64,000 bases of DNA from Streptomyces bikiniensis (GTDB lineage: Bacteria > Actinomycetota > Actinomycetes > Streptomycetales > Streptomycetaceae), in the NCBI GenBank assembly GCA_000716465.1, contig JNWL01000001.1, positions 422,559-486,558 on the forward strand. Reading direction: 5' to 3'. This document shows positions 8,825 through 18,431 of the stretch, in pieces. Under the pieces are notes generated by a model. That model was not told where the DNA came from. It searched no databases and saw nothing but the letters and a program-made list of their open reading frames with translations. The translations under genes were made by a program, and so were the position numbers. Each line of letters begins with the position of its first letter. Positions within the stretch are counted from its first letter, which is position 1.

Positions 8825-9046
8825 TCAGACGACGATCAGGTAGATGCCGTACGCCACGGCCGCCAGGCACAGTCCGAAGCAGGCGTAGGCGCCGGTGCGG
8901 GCCAGGGCGGCGGAGCCTCCCCGGGCCGCGGCCTCCTCCTGCTTGGTGAGGCCGACGATGCCGAGGGTGAAGAGGCCCACCAGGACGACGGTGGCCACGA
9001 GGCTGACGCCGAAGACGGAGCCGAGGGCTGCCCAGTCGATCTTCAT
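8825..9046 (-). CDS. Small membrane protein, partner of the Pit phosphate transporter
   Basis: A 73-residue protein with two hydrophobic helices (about residues 9-33 and 50-71) separated by a short polar loop with KQEEAAARGG. It lies 12 nt downstream of the Pit gene on the same strand and is almost certainly cotranscribed with it. Streptomyces pit loci usually carry such a companion. No function is recognisable from sequence; it may be a transporter accessory subunit. Confidence 0.8.
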   Translation of the reverse strand: MKIDWAALGSVFGVSLVATVVLVGLFTLGIVGLTKQEEAAARGGSAALARTGAYACFGLCLAAVAYGIYLIVV

Positions 9047-9058
9047 GTGGTTCTTTCC

Positions 9059-10333
<1,275 letters not shown>

Positions 10334-10380
10334 TTACCCAGGCAATCGTTTGACGTCAGTGGCTGGTCGAACGTAAGCAA

Positions 10381-10402
10381 CCTGGGTGAACGGAAGATGA
10401 AC
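10381..10402 (-). promoter_or_regulatory. PHO box (PhoP-binding direct repeats)
   Basis: On the minus strand two adjacent 11-nt repeats, GTTCATCTTCC and GTTCACCCAGG, fit the Streptomyces PhoP direct-repeat pattern, and a weaker third unit (TTGCTTACGTT) follows. The site lies 48 nt upstream of the Pit start. Confidence 0.75.
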
Positions 10403-10714
10403 TGGGGCGGGCGGCGTGGTGTCCCTAACCGGTGTCAAGAGATTCCGCTTGGCGCCCCAGAAGGGTCCCCGGGAAGGGGTGTCCACGATGCGGTCGCCCT
10501 GCAACCCCGGGTAATCCGGGCCCGCGCAAGGCCTCGGCGGTCCGTCCCGGTTCCGCCCGCACCGCCCCGTTCCGCTCCCCGGACCGGACCACCCGACCGG
10601 GGGACCCCGCCGAGGAGACCCGCGTCACTCTCCCGGGGAGGCCCCCGGCCACCGGAACGCGCCCCTCCGGACCTTCCGGTGGCACCCCGGTCCCGTCCTG
10701 CCGACACTGGGGGT
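10403..10714. other. Intergenic region between pit and the hydrolase-like gene
   Basis: About 310 bp without a convincing gene. It contains several short G/C-rich inverted repeats and no clear -35/-10 pair. It should hold the promoter of the plus-strand hydrolase-like gene and the upstream part of the pit promoter. Confidence 0.5.
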
Positions 10715-11842
10715 GTGCGCCCGGCTACAGCGACGGCAGCGGCCGTCACCACCCTGCTCGGTGCCGGCGCGGCCGCGGTCGCGGCCGGCCGGTACGCCAG
10801 CGACCTCGCCCTCAAGGCGTCGTCCGTACGCCCCCTGCCCGGCGATCCGAGACTGACCGTGCACGCCACGGGTCCCGACCGGATCACCCTCACCCGCAGC
10901 CTCGCCTCGCTGCGCCCCGGCACGTACGGCATGGAGGGCCACGGCCTGCACGCCGTCCTCGGCCCCGTCCTCGACCGGGCCCCGCACACCGCCGACACCG
11001 TCGTCCGGCGCCTGGAGCGGATCGAGCTCGGCGCCCCCGGGCCCGGCGCCCGCGTCCGGCTCACCCCCGCGCTCCACCGGGGCACGCCCACGAGCGCCCT
11101 CGGGCTCGACCACGAGGACGTGGAGATCCCCGGCGAGCTCGGCCCGCTGCCCGCCTGGCTCGTGCCCGCCCCGCGCACCACCTGGGTGATCGCCCTGCAC
11201 GGCCTCGGCACCACCCGCGAGCACCCGCTCAACGTCGTCCCCTTCTACCACCGGCACCGCATCCCGGTCCTCGTCCCCGCCTACCGGGGCGACGAGGGCG
11301 CGCCCCCCTCCCCGGACGGCCTCGCCCACCTCGGCGACTCCGAGTGGCGGGACGTCGACGCCGCCCTCCGCTACGCCGTCCGCCGGGGCGCCCGCAAGGT
11401 CGTCCTGCACGGCTGGGGGCCCGGGGCGTCGATGGCCCTGCGCGCCGCCGCCGCATCGGGGGTCCGCGACCGGATCGGCGGCCTCGTCCTCGACTCCCCG
11501 GTCCTGGACTGGGAGGTCACCCTCCGCAGCCTCGCGTCGGCCCGGCACGTCCCCGGCTTCCTGGTCCCGCTCGCCGTCCGCGCCGCCCGGGGCAGGACCG
11601 GCCCGCACGGCGACCTGCTCCGGCTCGCCTCGGCCCCCGGCGCCCTGCGTGCCCCGGCCCTCCTCTTCCACGGCCCCGAGGACGCGATCGCCCCCTGGGA
11701 GCCCTCCGTCGAACTCGCCGCCCGCCGCCCCGACCTGATCAGCCTGAGGACCGTCCGGGACGCCCCGCACGCGGCGATGTGGAACCCGGACCCGGTCCAC
11801 TACGAGGAGTCCCTGCGGCGCTTCCTCGTCCCGCTGCTCTGA
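10715..11842 (+). CDS. Alpha/beta-hydrolase-fold protein lacking the usual nucleophile Ser
   Basis: A 375-residue protein with an N-terminal hydrophobic segment (about residues 4-25) that may be a signal anchor. The alpha/beta-hydrolase core has the oxyanion strand IALHGLGTTREHP, a candidate acid in FHGPEDAIAPWEP and a candidate His in DAPHAAMW. The nucleophile elbow, normally G-x-S-x-G, reads HGWGPGAS: residue 235 is Gly instead of Ser. Either the protein is not a classical esterase or a nearby Ser (S238) has taken over. GTG 10715 is the most likely start. A hairpin terminator follows. Confidence 0.8.
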   Translation: MRPATATAAAVTTLLGAGAAAVAAGRYASDLALKASSVRPLPGDPRLTVHATGPDRITLTRSLASLRPGTYGMEGHGLHAVLGPVLDRAPHTADTVVRRLERIELGAPGPGARVRLTPALHRGTPTSALGLDHEDVEIPGELGPLPAWLVPAPRTTWVIALHGLGTTREHPLNVVPFYHRHRIPVLVPAYRGDEGAPPSPDGLAHLGDSEWRDVDAALRYAVRRGARKVVLHGWGPGASMALRAAAASGVRDRIGGLVLDSPVLDWEVTLRSLASARHVPGFLVPLAVRAARGRTGPHGDLLRLASAPGALRAPALLFHGPEDAIAPWEPSVELAARRPDLISLRTVRDAPHAAMWNPDPVHYEESLRRFLVPLL

Positions 11843-11844
11843 GT

Positions 11845-11865
11845 CCCCCGGCACTGCTCCGGGGG
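11845..11865 (+). terminator. Short terminator hairpin
   Basis: CCCCCGG (11845-11851) pairs with CCGGGGG (11859-11865) three bases after the hydrolase stop codon. No T-tract follows, as is common in Streptomyces. Confidence 0.55.
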
Positions 11866-12052
11866 CCGTCCGGCACCGGCCCGAGGCCTCCCCCGCACCG
11901 GCCGGGAGCGCCGGGCCGGAGGACTCCGCGCGATCTTCCCGAAGTCTCCGCGAGGCCTCCGTACCGTCTCCGCCGGGTCTCCGCGCGCCCCGTTCCGACG
12001 GCGCGGCCGGTTCCGATTGGGCTTTCGGGCCGTCAGCGGGAAGACTGCCCCC

Positions 12053-13480
12053 GTGACGTCTCGAAAGCCCGATGAACCATTGGCGCGCAACTCCAGACTC
12101 CGACTCGTCCGCCCACGGTCGCTGGCCACCGCCCGACGGGCCGTGACGACCCGGCGCACCCGGCCGGCGCCGCGGCCGCCCGAGGGCACTCCGCCCCGCG
12201 CGGAACTCGCCCGCCAGGCCCGCCACGTCCTCGCCGACGCCGTACGGATCGCCCGCTGGGCCGCCGTCGAGGGCGGGGCCCGCACGGCCCCCCGCACCGG
12301 CCCCGGCGCCGTCCCCCCGCAGGAACGGGCCGCCGCCGCGCTCGACCTGACGCCCGGCCAGGTCCGGGCCGGCTGGGACCGCGCCCGGCTCGCCGGACTC
12401 GTCGAACTCCACGGCGACACCGCCCGCCCCGGCTGGCGGCTGCACGCCTGGGACCGCGACGACTCCGCCGTGCTGCGCGGCTGGGTCGCCCTCTTCGACG
12501 CCTGGTCCCTGGTGCACCCGGCCCCCGAGGGGGTCGCCCCGGGCGCCGTCGCCGAGGTCGTCGAGGCCGTCCCGCAGGTCCTCTCGCTCCTCCAGCTCTC
12601 CCAGGGCCCGGTCCCCGTCCCCGCCCTCCTCGACCTCCTCGGCCAGCGGGTCGAGGAACTCCGCGGTGAGCGCTGCGAGGTCCCCGCGCCCGAACAGGCC
12701 CCCGAGGTGCCGGCGGTCCCCGAGGCCCCCGCCGGGGGAGGCACCGCCGGGCTCCCCGCCCTCCTCGACTGGGCCCTGGAGGGACTGGCCGCCGTCGGCG
12801 CGCTCACCCTGGACCCCGGCACCGGCGAGCGCCACGCCACCCTGACCCCGCTCGGCAACTGGGCCGTGTGGGTCAAGCTGGAGCAGATCTGCGTCGCCGC
12901 GCAGAGCCCCGCGGGCAACATCGAGCAGTCCGCCGAGGACATGCTCCGCGGCTGCGCCCGGCTCACCCCCGGCCCGGCCCGCGACGAGTACCGCGCCTGG
13001 CTCGCGGCCCGCACCCTCTCCAGCGCGGTGGCCGAACTCCTCGCCGTCGCCCGGGGCGAGGACGCCCTGCTGCGCGGCCTCGCCTTCGAGGCGCTGCGGG
13101 TCGTCGGCGCCCCCGCCGAGGCCGAGGTCCGGGCCACCGTCGCCGAACCCCCGCTGCGCCCGTACGCGCTGCTCTGGCTCGCCGAGTACGAGGGCGCCGA
13201 CCCCGACGACGCCCAGGAGGTGCTGACCCGGGAGGAGGCCACCTGGCTCTGGGTGGACACCGCCGCGGCCGTCGCCGACCACGGCGAGAGCGCGCTGCTC
13301 GTCCGCCACCTGGACTCCGCCGTGCAGGGCACCGTCCCCGCGCTGCTCGACGAGGTCCGGGCCGTCGGCCACCCCCGTACCGTCCAGGTCCTGGTCGCCC
13401 TCGCCGCGGCCCACCCGGACCCGGCCCTGGCCAAGGCGGTCCGCAGGGCCGCCTTCCAGGTCCACACCGGGGGAGCGTGA
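12053..13480 (+). CDS. Conserved hypothetical protein, winged-helix-like N-terminus with helical repeats
   Basis: A 475-residue protein of unknown function. The N-terminal basic stretch (to about residue 45) precedes a segment that looks like a helix-turn-helix (AALDLTPGQVRAGWDRARLAGLVEL) followed by a WRLHAW strand. The second half is alpha-helical and leucine/alanine rich, resembling HEAT-like repeats, and ends with VLVALAAAHPDPALAKAVRRAAF. There is no signal peptide or membrane segment. GTG 12053 was chosen because it starts just before the basic region; an ATG 12 codons upstream is also possible. Confidence 0.75.
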   Translation: MTSRKPDEPLARNSRLRLVRPRSLATARRAVTTRRTRPAPRPPEGTPPRAELARQARHVLADAVRIARWAAVEGGARTAPRTGPGAVPPQERAAAALDLTPGQVRAGWDRARLAGLVELHGDTARPGWRLHAWDRDDSAVLRGWVALFDAWSLVHPAPEGVAPGAVAEVVEAVPQVLSLLQLSQGPVPVPALLDLLGQRVEELRGERCEVPAPEQAPEVPAVPEAPAGGGTAGLPALLDWALEGLAAVGALTLDPGTGERHATLTPLGNWAVWVKLEQICVAAQSPAGNIEQSAEDMLRGCARLTPGPARDEYRAWLAARTLSSAVAELLAVARGEDALLRGLAFEALRVVGAPAEAEVRATVAEPPLRPYALLWLAEYEGADPDDAQEVLTREEATWLWVDTAAAVADHGESALLVRHLDSAVQGTVPALLDEVRAVGHPRTVQVLVALAAAHPDPALAKAVRRAAFQVHTGGA

Positions 13481-13529
13481 CGCACGGCGCCGGAGGGACC
13501 GGGCCGCCGGAGGGGGCCCCGGCGCCTGG

Positions 13530-13940
13530 CTACTCCGCGGCGCCGGGGACGTACGTCCCGAAGCTCCAGACGTTGCCCTCGGCGTCCCGGGCCATGTAGT
13601 CCCGGGCGCCGTACTCCTGGTCCGCGGGCGGCGTCAGGACCTCCACCCCGTGGGCGACCGCGCGCGCGTGGTGCTCGTCCACGTCGTCCACGTGCACGAA
13701 GACGCCCGCGGGACCGGCACCGGCCATCGCCTTGTCGAAGGCGCTCCCGGTGCCCCTGCTGCCCAGCATCACGACCCCGTTCCCCAAGGACAGCTCGGCG
13801 TGCACGACGCGCCCGTCCTCGCCCTCGTACACACCGTTCGCGGTGAAGCCGAAGCCCTGCGTGAGGAGCTCGATCGCCGCCTTCGCGTCCTCGTACACCA
13901 GCGTCGGACAGATGTGGGGCGCCCCGGTCATCCCGACCAC
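13530..13940 (-). CDS. VOC superfamily (glyoxalase/bleomycin-resistance-like) protein
   Basis: A 136-residue protein with paired beta-alpha-beta-beta-beta modules. The first contains PTLVYEDAKAAIELLTQGFGF and HAELSLGNGVVMLG, the second VFVHVDDVDEHHARAVAHGVEV and YMARDAEGNVWSFGTY. This is the PhnB-like/YdfO group of VOC proteins with a C-terminal D-x-E-G-N-x-W motif. Substrate unknown. It converges on the preceding gene. Confidence 0.88.
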   Translation of the reverse strand: MVGMTGAPHICPTLVYEDAKAAIELLTQGFGFTANGVYEGEDGRVVHAELSLGNGVVMLGSRGTGSAFDKAMAGAGPAGVFVHVDDVDEHHARAVAHGVEVLTPPADQEYGARDYMARDAEGNVWSFGTYVPGAAE

Positions 13941-14012
13941 GTCCTCTCGAAATCGGCGGCATGTGATCCAGGTCTCAGTCTCGCAGTCGCCACTGACAAC
14001 GCCGCGGGAGCC

Positions 14013-14903
14013 TCAGCGGAAGGTGTCGCACCGGGCCATGTCGCCCGTCTCATACCCCCGGTAGAACCACTGCTGCCGCTGCGCCGCCGAGCCGTGGGTC
14101 CAGCTCTCCGGCGTCACCCGGCCCTGGAACCTCTCCTGGATCCGGTCGTCGCCCACCGCGGCCGCCGCGTCCATGCCGTCCCGGATGTCCTGGTCGGTGA
14201 GCTTCGTCAGCAGCAGCCGGCCGGTCTTCTCGTCGGGCGTGGTCGTCGCGTGCCGCGCCCACACGCCCGCGTAGCAGTCGGCCTGGAGCTCGACCCGCAC
14301 CGCGTTGGAGTCCGCGCCGGTCCGCCCGTCCTGGGCGCGGCCCAGGGTCCCCATCAGGTTCTGGACGTGGTGGCCGTACTCGTGCGCCACCACGTACGCC
14401 TGGGCGAAGGGCCCGCCGCTCGCCCCGAACTTGGTGCGCAGCTCCTCGAAGAACCCCAGATCCAGATAGACCCGCCGGTCGCCGGGGCAGTAGAACGGTC
14501 CCACCGCCGAGGTCGCCGTGCCGCACGCGGTCCCGACCCGCTGGGCGAAGAGTTCGGTGGGGGCGGTGCTGTAGGTCCCGCCCCGGCGCGCGTACTCGCT
14601 CCGCCAGTAGTCCTGCACGCTGTTGACGACGGCCACGATCCGGCAGTCGTCGCGCGTGTTGGCGTCCGAGCCCTTCTTGCAGACCTGGTCCACCCGGGTG
14701 GCCGACGACGAGGTCGCGGCCGGCTGGTCACCGCCGTCCGAGAGCCCCAGCTGCTCGGGGCCCACCCCGAAGAACAGCCCCAGGACCAGAGCGACGAAAC
14801 CGATGATCCCGCCGCCGATGGTCGCCCCGCCGCCCGGGATCCGGCCTCCCCGGGAGTCATCGACCTCCGAGGTGTCCAGATCGGCGTTGTCGTCGAACTG
14901 CAC
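14013..14903 (-). CDS. YpfJ-family neutral zinc metallopeptidase, membrane anchored
   Basis: A 296-residue protein. An acidic N-terminus (DDNADLDTSEVDD) and a glycine-rich stretch lead to one transmembrane helix (about residues 29-45). A Ser/Thr-rich spacer and the catalytic domain follow. The zinc site HEYGHH lies at residues 174-179, with downstream ELQADCYAGVWA supplying the third ligand region. Paired cysteines suggest an extracytoplasmic location. GTG 14903 is preceded by GGAGGGTGG at good spacing. Confidence 0.9.
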   Translation of the reverse strand: MQFDDNADLDTSEVDDSRGGRIPGGGATIGGGIIGFVALVLGLFFGVGPEQLGLSDGGDQPAATSSSATRVDQVCKKGSDANTRDDCRIVAVVNSVQDYWRSEYARRGGTYSTAPTELFAQRVGTACGTATSAVGPFYCPGDRRVYLDLGFFEELRTKFGASGGPFAQAYVVAHEYGHHVQNLMGTLGRAQDGRTGADSNAVRVELQADCYAGVWARHATTTPDEKTGRLLLTKLTDQDIRDGMDAAAAVGDDRIQERFQGRVTPESWTHGSAAQRQQWFYRGYETGDMARCDTFR

Positions 14904-14973
14904 GGTCCACCACCCTCCGCTGTCCGCCGGGCAGTGACCGCCGCCCTGCGCCGAGTATCGGACGCCCGTGTAC

Positions 14974-14999
14974 CCGGCGCTTCTTTTGCGAAGCGCCGG
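14974..14999. terminator. Perfect 10-bp hairpin
   Basis: CCGGCGCTTC (14974-14983) and GAAGCGCCGG (14990-14999) pair perfectly around the loop TTTTGC. It lies between the divergently transcribed metallopeptidase and ABC-F genes, so it is not in an obvious terminator position. It could act as an operator or an RNA structure in the ABC-F leader region. Confidence 0.6.
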
Positions 15000-15000
15000 T

Positions 15001-15071
15001 GGGAGCGGCGGGCGGGGGAGGCCCGGACGGAGGCGGTCCGCCGGGAGCGGCGGGCGGGGGAGGCCCGGACG
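15001..15071. repeat. Two 29-bp direct repeats spaced 42 bp
   Basis: The unit starting GGGAGCGGCGGGCGGGGGAG occurs at 15001-15029 and again at 15043-15071 without a mismatch. The block directly follows the hairpin and lies upstream of the ABC-F gene. The rest of the 14904-15215 gap holds an AT-richer stretch (15090-15140) that probably includes the promoter, with TAGACT at 15120-15125 as a candidate -10 element, and no clear gene. Confidence 0.7.
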
Positions 15072-15215
15072 AAGGGGACCCGCGCCCCATATGGCCGAAA
15101 ACCAGTTGCAGGGGCCCGTTAGACTGGCCGTATGGCCATTCTCCCCGTGCATTAGCGGCGTCGAAGCCCTCCACCCCGTCCTTCCGCCGTTTCCCCACCG
15201 CCCTGGAGTCTGTCC

Positions 15216-16814
15216 GTGATCACCGCTTCCGGCATCGAGCTGCGCGCCGGCGCCCGCGTCCTCATCGAGTCCGCTTCCTTCCGCGTCGCCAAGGGCGACC
15301 GCATCGGCCTGGTCGGCCGCAACGGAGCGGGCAAGACCACCCTCACCAAGTGCCTCGCCGGCGAGGGCCAGCCGGCCGGCGGCACCATCACCCGCTCCGG
15401 CGAGGTCGGCTACCTCCCGCAGGACCCCCGCACCGGCGACCTCGACGTCCTGGCCCGCGACCGCATCCTCTCCGCCCGCGGCCTCGACACCCTCCTCAAG
15501 AAGATGCGGGCGAACGAGGAGCGGATCGCCACCGGCAGCGGCGCCACCCGCGACAAGGCCCTGCGCCAGTACGAGCGCCAGGAGACCGAGTTCCTCACCA
15601 AGGGCGGTTACGCGGCCGAGGCCGAGGCCTCCACCATCGCCGCCGCCCTCGGTCTGCCCGACCGGGTCATGGGCCAGCCGCTGCACACCCTCTCCGGCGG
15701 TCAGCGCCGCCGCGTCGAACTCGCCCGGATCCTCTTCTCGGACGCCGACACGCTCCTCCTCGACGAGCCCACGAACCACCTCGACGCCGACTCGATCGTC
15801 TGGCTGCGCGACTACCTGAAGACCTACCGCGGCGGCTTCATCGTCATCTCCCACGACGTGGACCTGGTCGAGACCGTGGTCAACAAGGTCTTCTACCTGG
15901 ACGCCAACCGCTCCGTGATCGACGTCTACAACATGGGCTGGAAGCTCTACCAGCAGCAGCGCGAGGCCGACGAGAAGCGCCGCAGGCGCGAGCGCCAGAA
16001 CGCCGAGAAGAAGGCCGCCGCGCTCAACTCGCAGGCCGACAAGATGCGCGCCAAGGCCACCAAGACCGTCGCCGCGCAGAACATGGCCAAGCGCGCCGAG
16101 CGCCTGCTCTCCGGCCTGGAGGCGGTGCGCGCCTCCGACAAGGTCGCCAAGCTGCGCTTCCCGGAGCCCGCGCCCTGCGGCAAGACCCCGCTGACGGCCG
16201 AGGGCCTGTCCAAGTCGTACGGCTCCCTGGAGATCTTCACCGACGTCAGCCTCGCGATCGACAAGGGCTCGCGCGTCGTCATCCTCGGCCTCAACGGCGC
16301 CGGCAAGACGACCCTGCTGCGTCTGCTCGGCGGGGTCGAGAAGCCCGACACCGGCGAGGTCACCCCGGGCCACGGCCTCAAGCTCGGCTACTACGCCCAG
16401 GAGCACGAGACGCTCGACCCGGACCGCACCGTCCTGGAGAACATGCGCTCGGCCGCGCCCGACCTCGACCTGGTCGAGGTGCGTAAGACGCTGGGCTCGT
16501 TCCTGTTCTCCGGCGACGACGTCGACAAGCCGGCCGGGGTGCTCTCCGGCGGCGAGAAGACCCGGCTCGCCCTGGCGACCCTGGTCGTCTCCTCGGCGAA
16601 CGTGCTCCTCCTCGACGAGCCCACCAACAACCTGGACCCGGCCAGCCGCGAGGAGATCCTCGGCGCGCTGCGCACGTACAAGGGCGCCGTCGTCCTCGTC
16701 ACCCACGACGAGGGGGCCGTGGAGGCGCTCGACCCGGAGCGGATCATCCTGCTCCCGGACGGCGTCGAGGACCTGTGGGGCGCGGACTACGCGGACCTGG
16801 TGGCCCTGGCCTGA
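15216..16814 (+). CDS. ABC-F family ATPase
   Basis: A 532-residue soluble protein with two ABC ATPase domains and no membrane segment. The first Walker A, GRNGAGKTT, is at residues 34-42 with signature LSGGQRRRVELAR; the second, GLNGAGKTT, is near residue 358 with LSGGEKTRLALA. Both Walker B boxes are LLLDEPTN. The domains are joined by a basic helical linker of about 80 residues rich in Lys, Arg and Glu (ABC-F interdomain arm). ABC-F proteins bind the ribosomal E site as translation factors or antibiotic-protection factors. GTG 15216 gives the normal N-terminus. Confidence 0.93.
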   Translation: MITASGIELRAGARVLIESASFRVAKGDRIGLVGRNGAGKTTLTKCLAGEGQPAGGTITRSGEVGYLPQDPRTGDLDVLARDRILSARGLDTLLKKMRANEERIATGSGATRDKALRQYERQETEFLTKGGYAAEAEASTIAAALGLPDRVMGQPLHTLSGGQRRRVELARILFSDADTLLLDEPTNHLDADSIVWLRDYLKTYRGGFIVISHDVDLVETVVNKVFYLDANRSVIDVYNMGWKLYQQQREADEKRRRRERQNAEKKAAALNSQADKMRAKATKTVAAQNMAKRAERLLSGLEAVRASDKVAKLRFPEPAPCGKTPLTAEGLSKSYGSLEIFTDVSLAIDKGSRVVILGLNGAGKTTLLRLLGGVEKPDTGEVTPGHGLKLGYYAQEHETLDPDRTVLENMRSAAPDLDLVEVRKTLGSFLFSGDDVDKPAGVLSGGEKTRLALATLVVSSANVLLLDEPTNNLDPASREEILGALRTYKGAVVLVTHDEGAVEALDPERIILLPDGVEDLWGADYADLVALA

Positions 16815-17256
16815 CCCCCGCCGGGGCCTCGGGAAGCCCTCGCGGGGCCCCGGAAAGGCCCCCGCGGACCGTCCCCGGGCCCCTTCCGGACCTTTCCCGG
16901 ACCCCCTCCGGACCCTTCCCGGGCCCGAAACGATCATTCGGGGCTGGATCATTCGGCTCATCGGTGATCCTTCATCTGAGTGAGGACGTCTCGTACCCGT
17001 CGGCGCGGTGCTCTGCTGAATCCTTCCGGCAGGCCCGCGCCGCACGCGTCTCCCCGGCGCGCCGCTGACCTGGTACTTCCCGCCCCGGCCGGTGCGGCGG
17101 CGCCTTTCCCCGTGATCGGAATTCAGGGTTCCGGTCGTGGCGACGGGGTACGCGTCCACCAACGAAGCGGCACGGACCTTGTCGAATGGGTGGCCAGGAC
17201 GGACAGGAGGGGTGATCATGAGAAGTCCAGAGCGCACTTCCCATGAGGAGGCACGG
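16815..17256. other. Leader/promoter region of gbn with clustered GATC sites
   Basis: About 440 bp without a gene. The first 100 bp are C/G-rich inverted repeats that can terminate ABC-F transcription. After 16930 the composition shifts and GATC occurs at 16932, 16947, 16966, 17114 and 17214. The first two lie in a repeated GATCATTCGG context. Since the next gene encodes a GATC-binding nucleoid protein, this looks like an autoregulatory region. Confidence 0.6.
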
Positions 17257-17478
17257 GTGGCCGAGACTCTGAAGAAGGGCAGCCGGGTGACCGGCGCCGC
17301 GCGCGACAAGCTCGCGGCAGACCTGAAGAAGAAGTACGACTCCGGTGCGAGCATCCGGGCGCTGGCCGAGGAAACCGGCCGCTCCTACGGATTCGTCCAC
17401 CGGATGCTCAGTGAGTCCGGAGTCACGCTGCGCGGACGCGGCGGAGCGACACGGGGCAAGAAGGCGGCCTCGGCCTGA
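17257..17478 (+). CDS. gbn: Gbn-like small nucleoid-associated helix-turn-helix protein
   Basis: A 73-residue basic protein. The central helix-turn-helix reads ASIRALAEETGRSYGFVHRMLSE and is flanked by a Lys-rich N-terminus and a basic Gly/Arg/Lys tail (RGRGGATRGKK). Length and sequence fit SCO1839 of S. coelicolor, reported as the GATC-binding nucleoid protein Gbn that influences development and antibiotic production (from memory). GTG 17257 follows GAGGAGG at ideal spacing, so this start is preferred over an in-frame ATG 13 codons upstream. Confidence 0.88.
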   Translation: MAETLKKGSRVTGAARDKLAADLKKKYDSGASIRALAEETGRSYGFVHRMLSESGVTLRGRGGATRGKKAASA

Positions 17479-17607
17479 CGAGGGGCGGCCCGACCGGGCC
17501 ACCGGGTCTCCCGGTGGCCGACCCGGTCGGCCCCGCGGCCGGCCGGGTGGTTACTGTGCAGTCACTTAGCATCGGACGCAGTGCTGCACCGGAACCGGAG
17601 GCGCCCC

Positions 17608-18408
17608 ATGACCACGCTCGACGACTCTGAGCTCGTATTCGACAAGGACGGTGTACGGCTTGCCGTCGAGGACGCCGTCGCCACGGTGACCTTGACCAAT
17701 CCGGCGAAGCGCAACGCCCAGTCTCCCGCTCTGTGGCGGGCGTTGACGGAAGCCGGGCGGTCGTTGCCGGGCAGCGTGCGGGTCGTGGTCCTGCGCGGCG
17801 AGGGCAAGTCCTTCTCCGCCGGGCTCGACCGGCAGGCGTTCACGCCCGAGGGCTTCGACGGCGAGCCGTCCTTCCTCGACATGGCGCGCGGGTCCGACGA
17901 GGACCTCGACGCCGTCATCGCCGAGTACCAGGAGGCGTTCACCTGGTGGCGCCGCGGCGACCTCGTGTCGATCGCGGCCGTCCAGGGGCACGCCATCGGC
18001 GCGGGCTTCCAGCTCGCCCTCGCCTGCGACCTGAGGGTCGTCGCCGAGGACGTGCAGTTCGCCATGCGCGAGACCAGCCTGGGCCTCGTCCCCGACCTCA
18101 CCGGCACGCACCCCCTCGTCTCCCTCGTGGGCTACGCCCGCGCCCTGGAGATCTGCGCCACCGGGCGCTTCGTGCACGCCGACGAGGCCGAGCGCATCGG
18201 CCTCGCCAACCTCGCCGTGCCCGCCGACCAGCTCGACGCGGCCGTACGGGACCTCACCGCCGCCCTGCTCGCGGCACCCCGCGACGCGGTCAACGAGACC
18301 AAGGCGCTCCTCCAGGGCGTCTCCGGCCGCTCCTACGAGGAGCAGCGCGTCGCCGAGCGCGCCGCCCAGGGCCGCCGCCTGCGCGACCTCGCGGGCCTCG
18401 GCGACTGA
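17608..18408 (+). CDS. Enoyl-CoA hydratase/isomerase family protein
   Basis: A 266-residue crotonase-fold protein. The CoA-binding and oxyanion motifs KSFSAGLDR and VQGHAIGAGFQLALACD are present, and the second acid position falls in MRETSLGLVPDLTGTHPL. ATG 17608 follows GGAGGCG. It stands alone between gbn and the converging P10-like gene. The exact acyl-CoA substrate cannot be read from sequence. Confidence 0.92.
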   Translation: MTTLDDSELVFDKDGVRLAVEDAVATVTLTNPAKRNAQSPALWRALTEAGRSLPGSVRVVVLRGEGKSFSAGLDRQAFTPEGFDGEPSFLDMARGSDEDLDAVIAEYQEAFTWWRRGDLVSIAAVQGHAIGAGFQLALACDLRVVAEDVQFAMRETSLGLVPDLTGTHPLVSLVGYARALEICATGRFVHADEAERIGLANLAVPADQLDAAVRDLTAALLAAPRDAVNETKALLQGVSGRSYEEQRVAERAAQGRRLRDLAGLGD

Positions 18409-18431
18409 TCCGGGCGGGCCCCGGCGCCTTC

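Noticed and set aside
15001..15071. Coding sequence across the 29-bp repeat pair
   Set aside because: The 42-bp period is in frame but the product is only Gly/Arg/Pro with no ribosome site. It looks like a non-coding duplication.
17581..17607. Earlier start for the enoyl-CoA hydratase
   Set aside because: ATG 17608 has a good ribosome site (GGAGGCG), while the upstream ATG has none.
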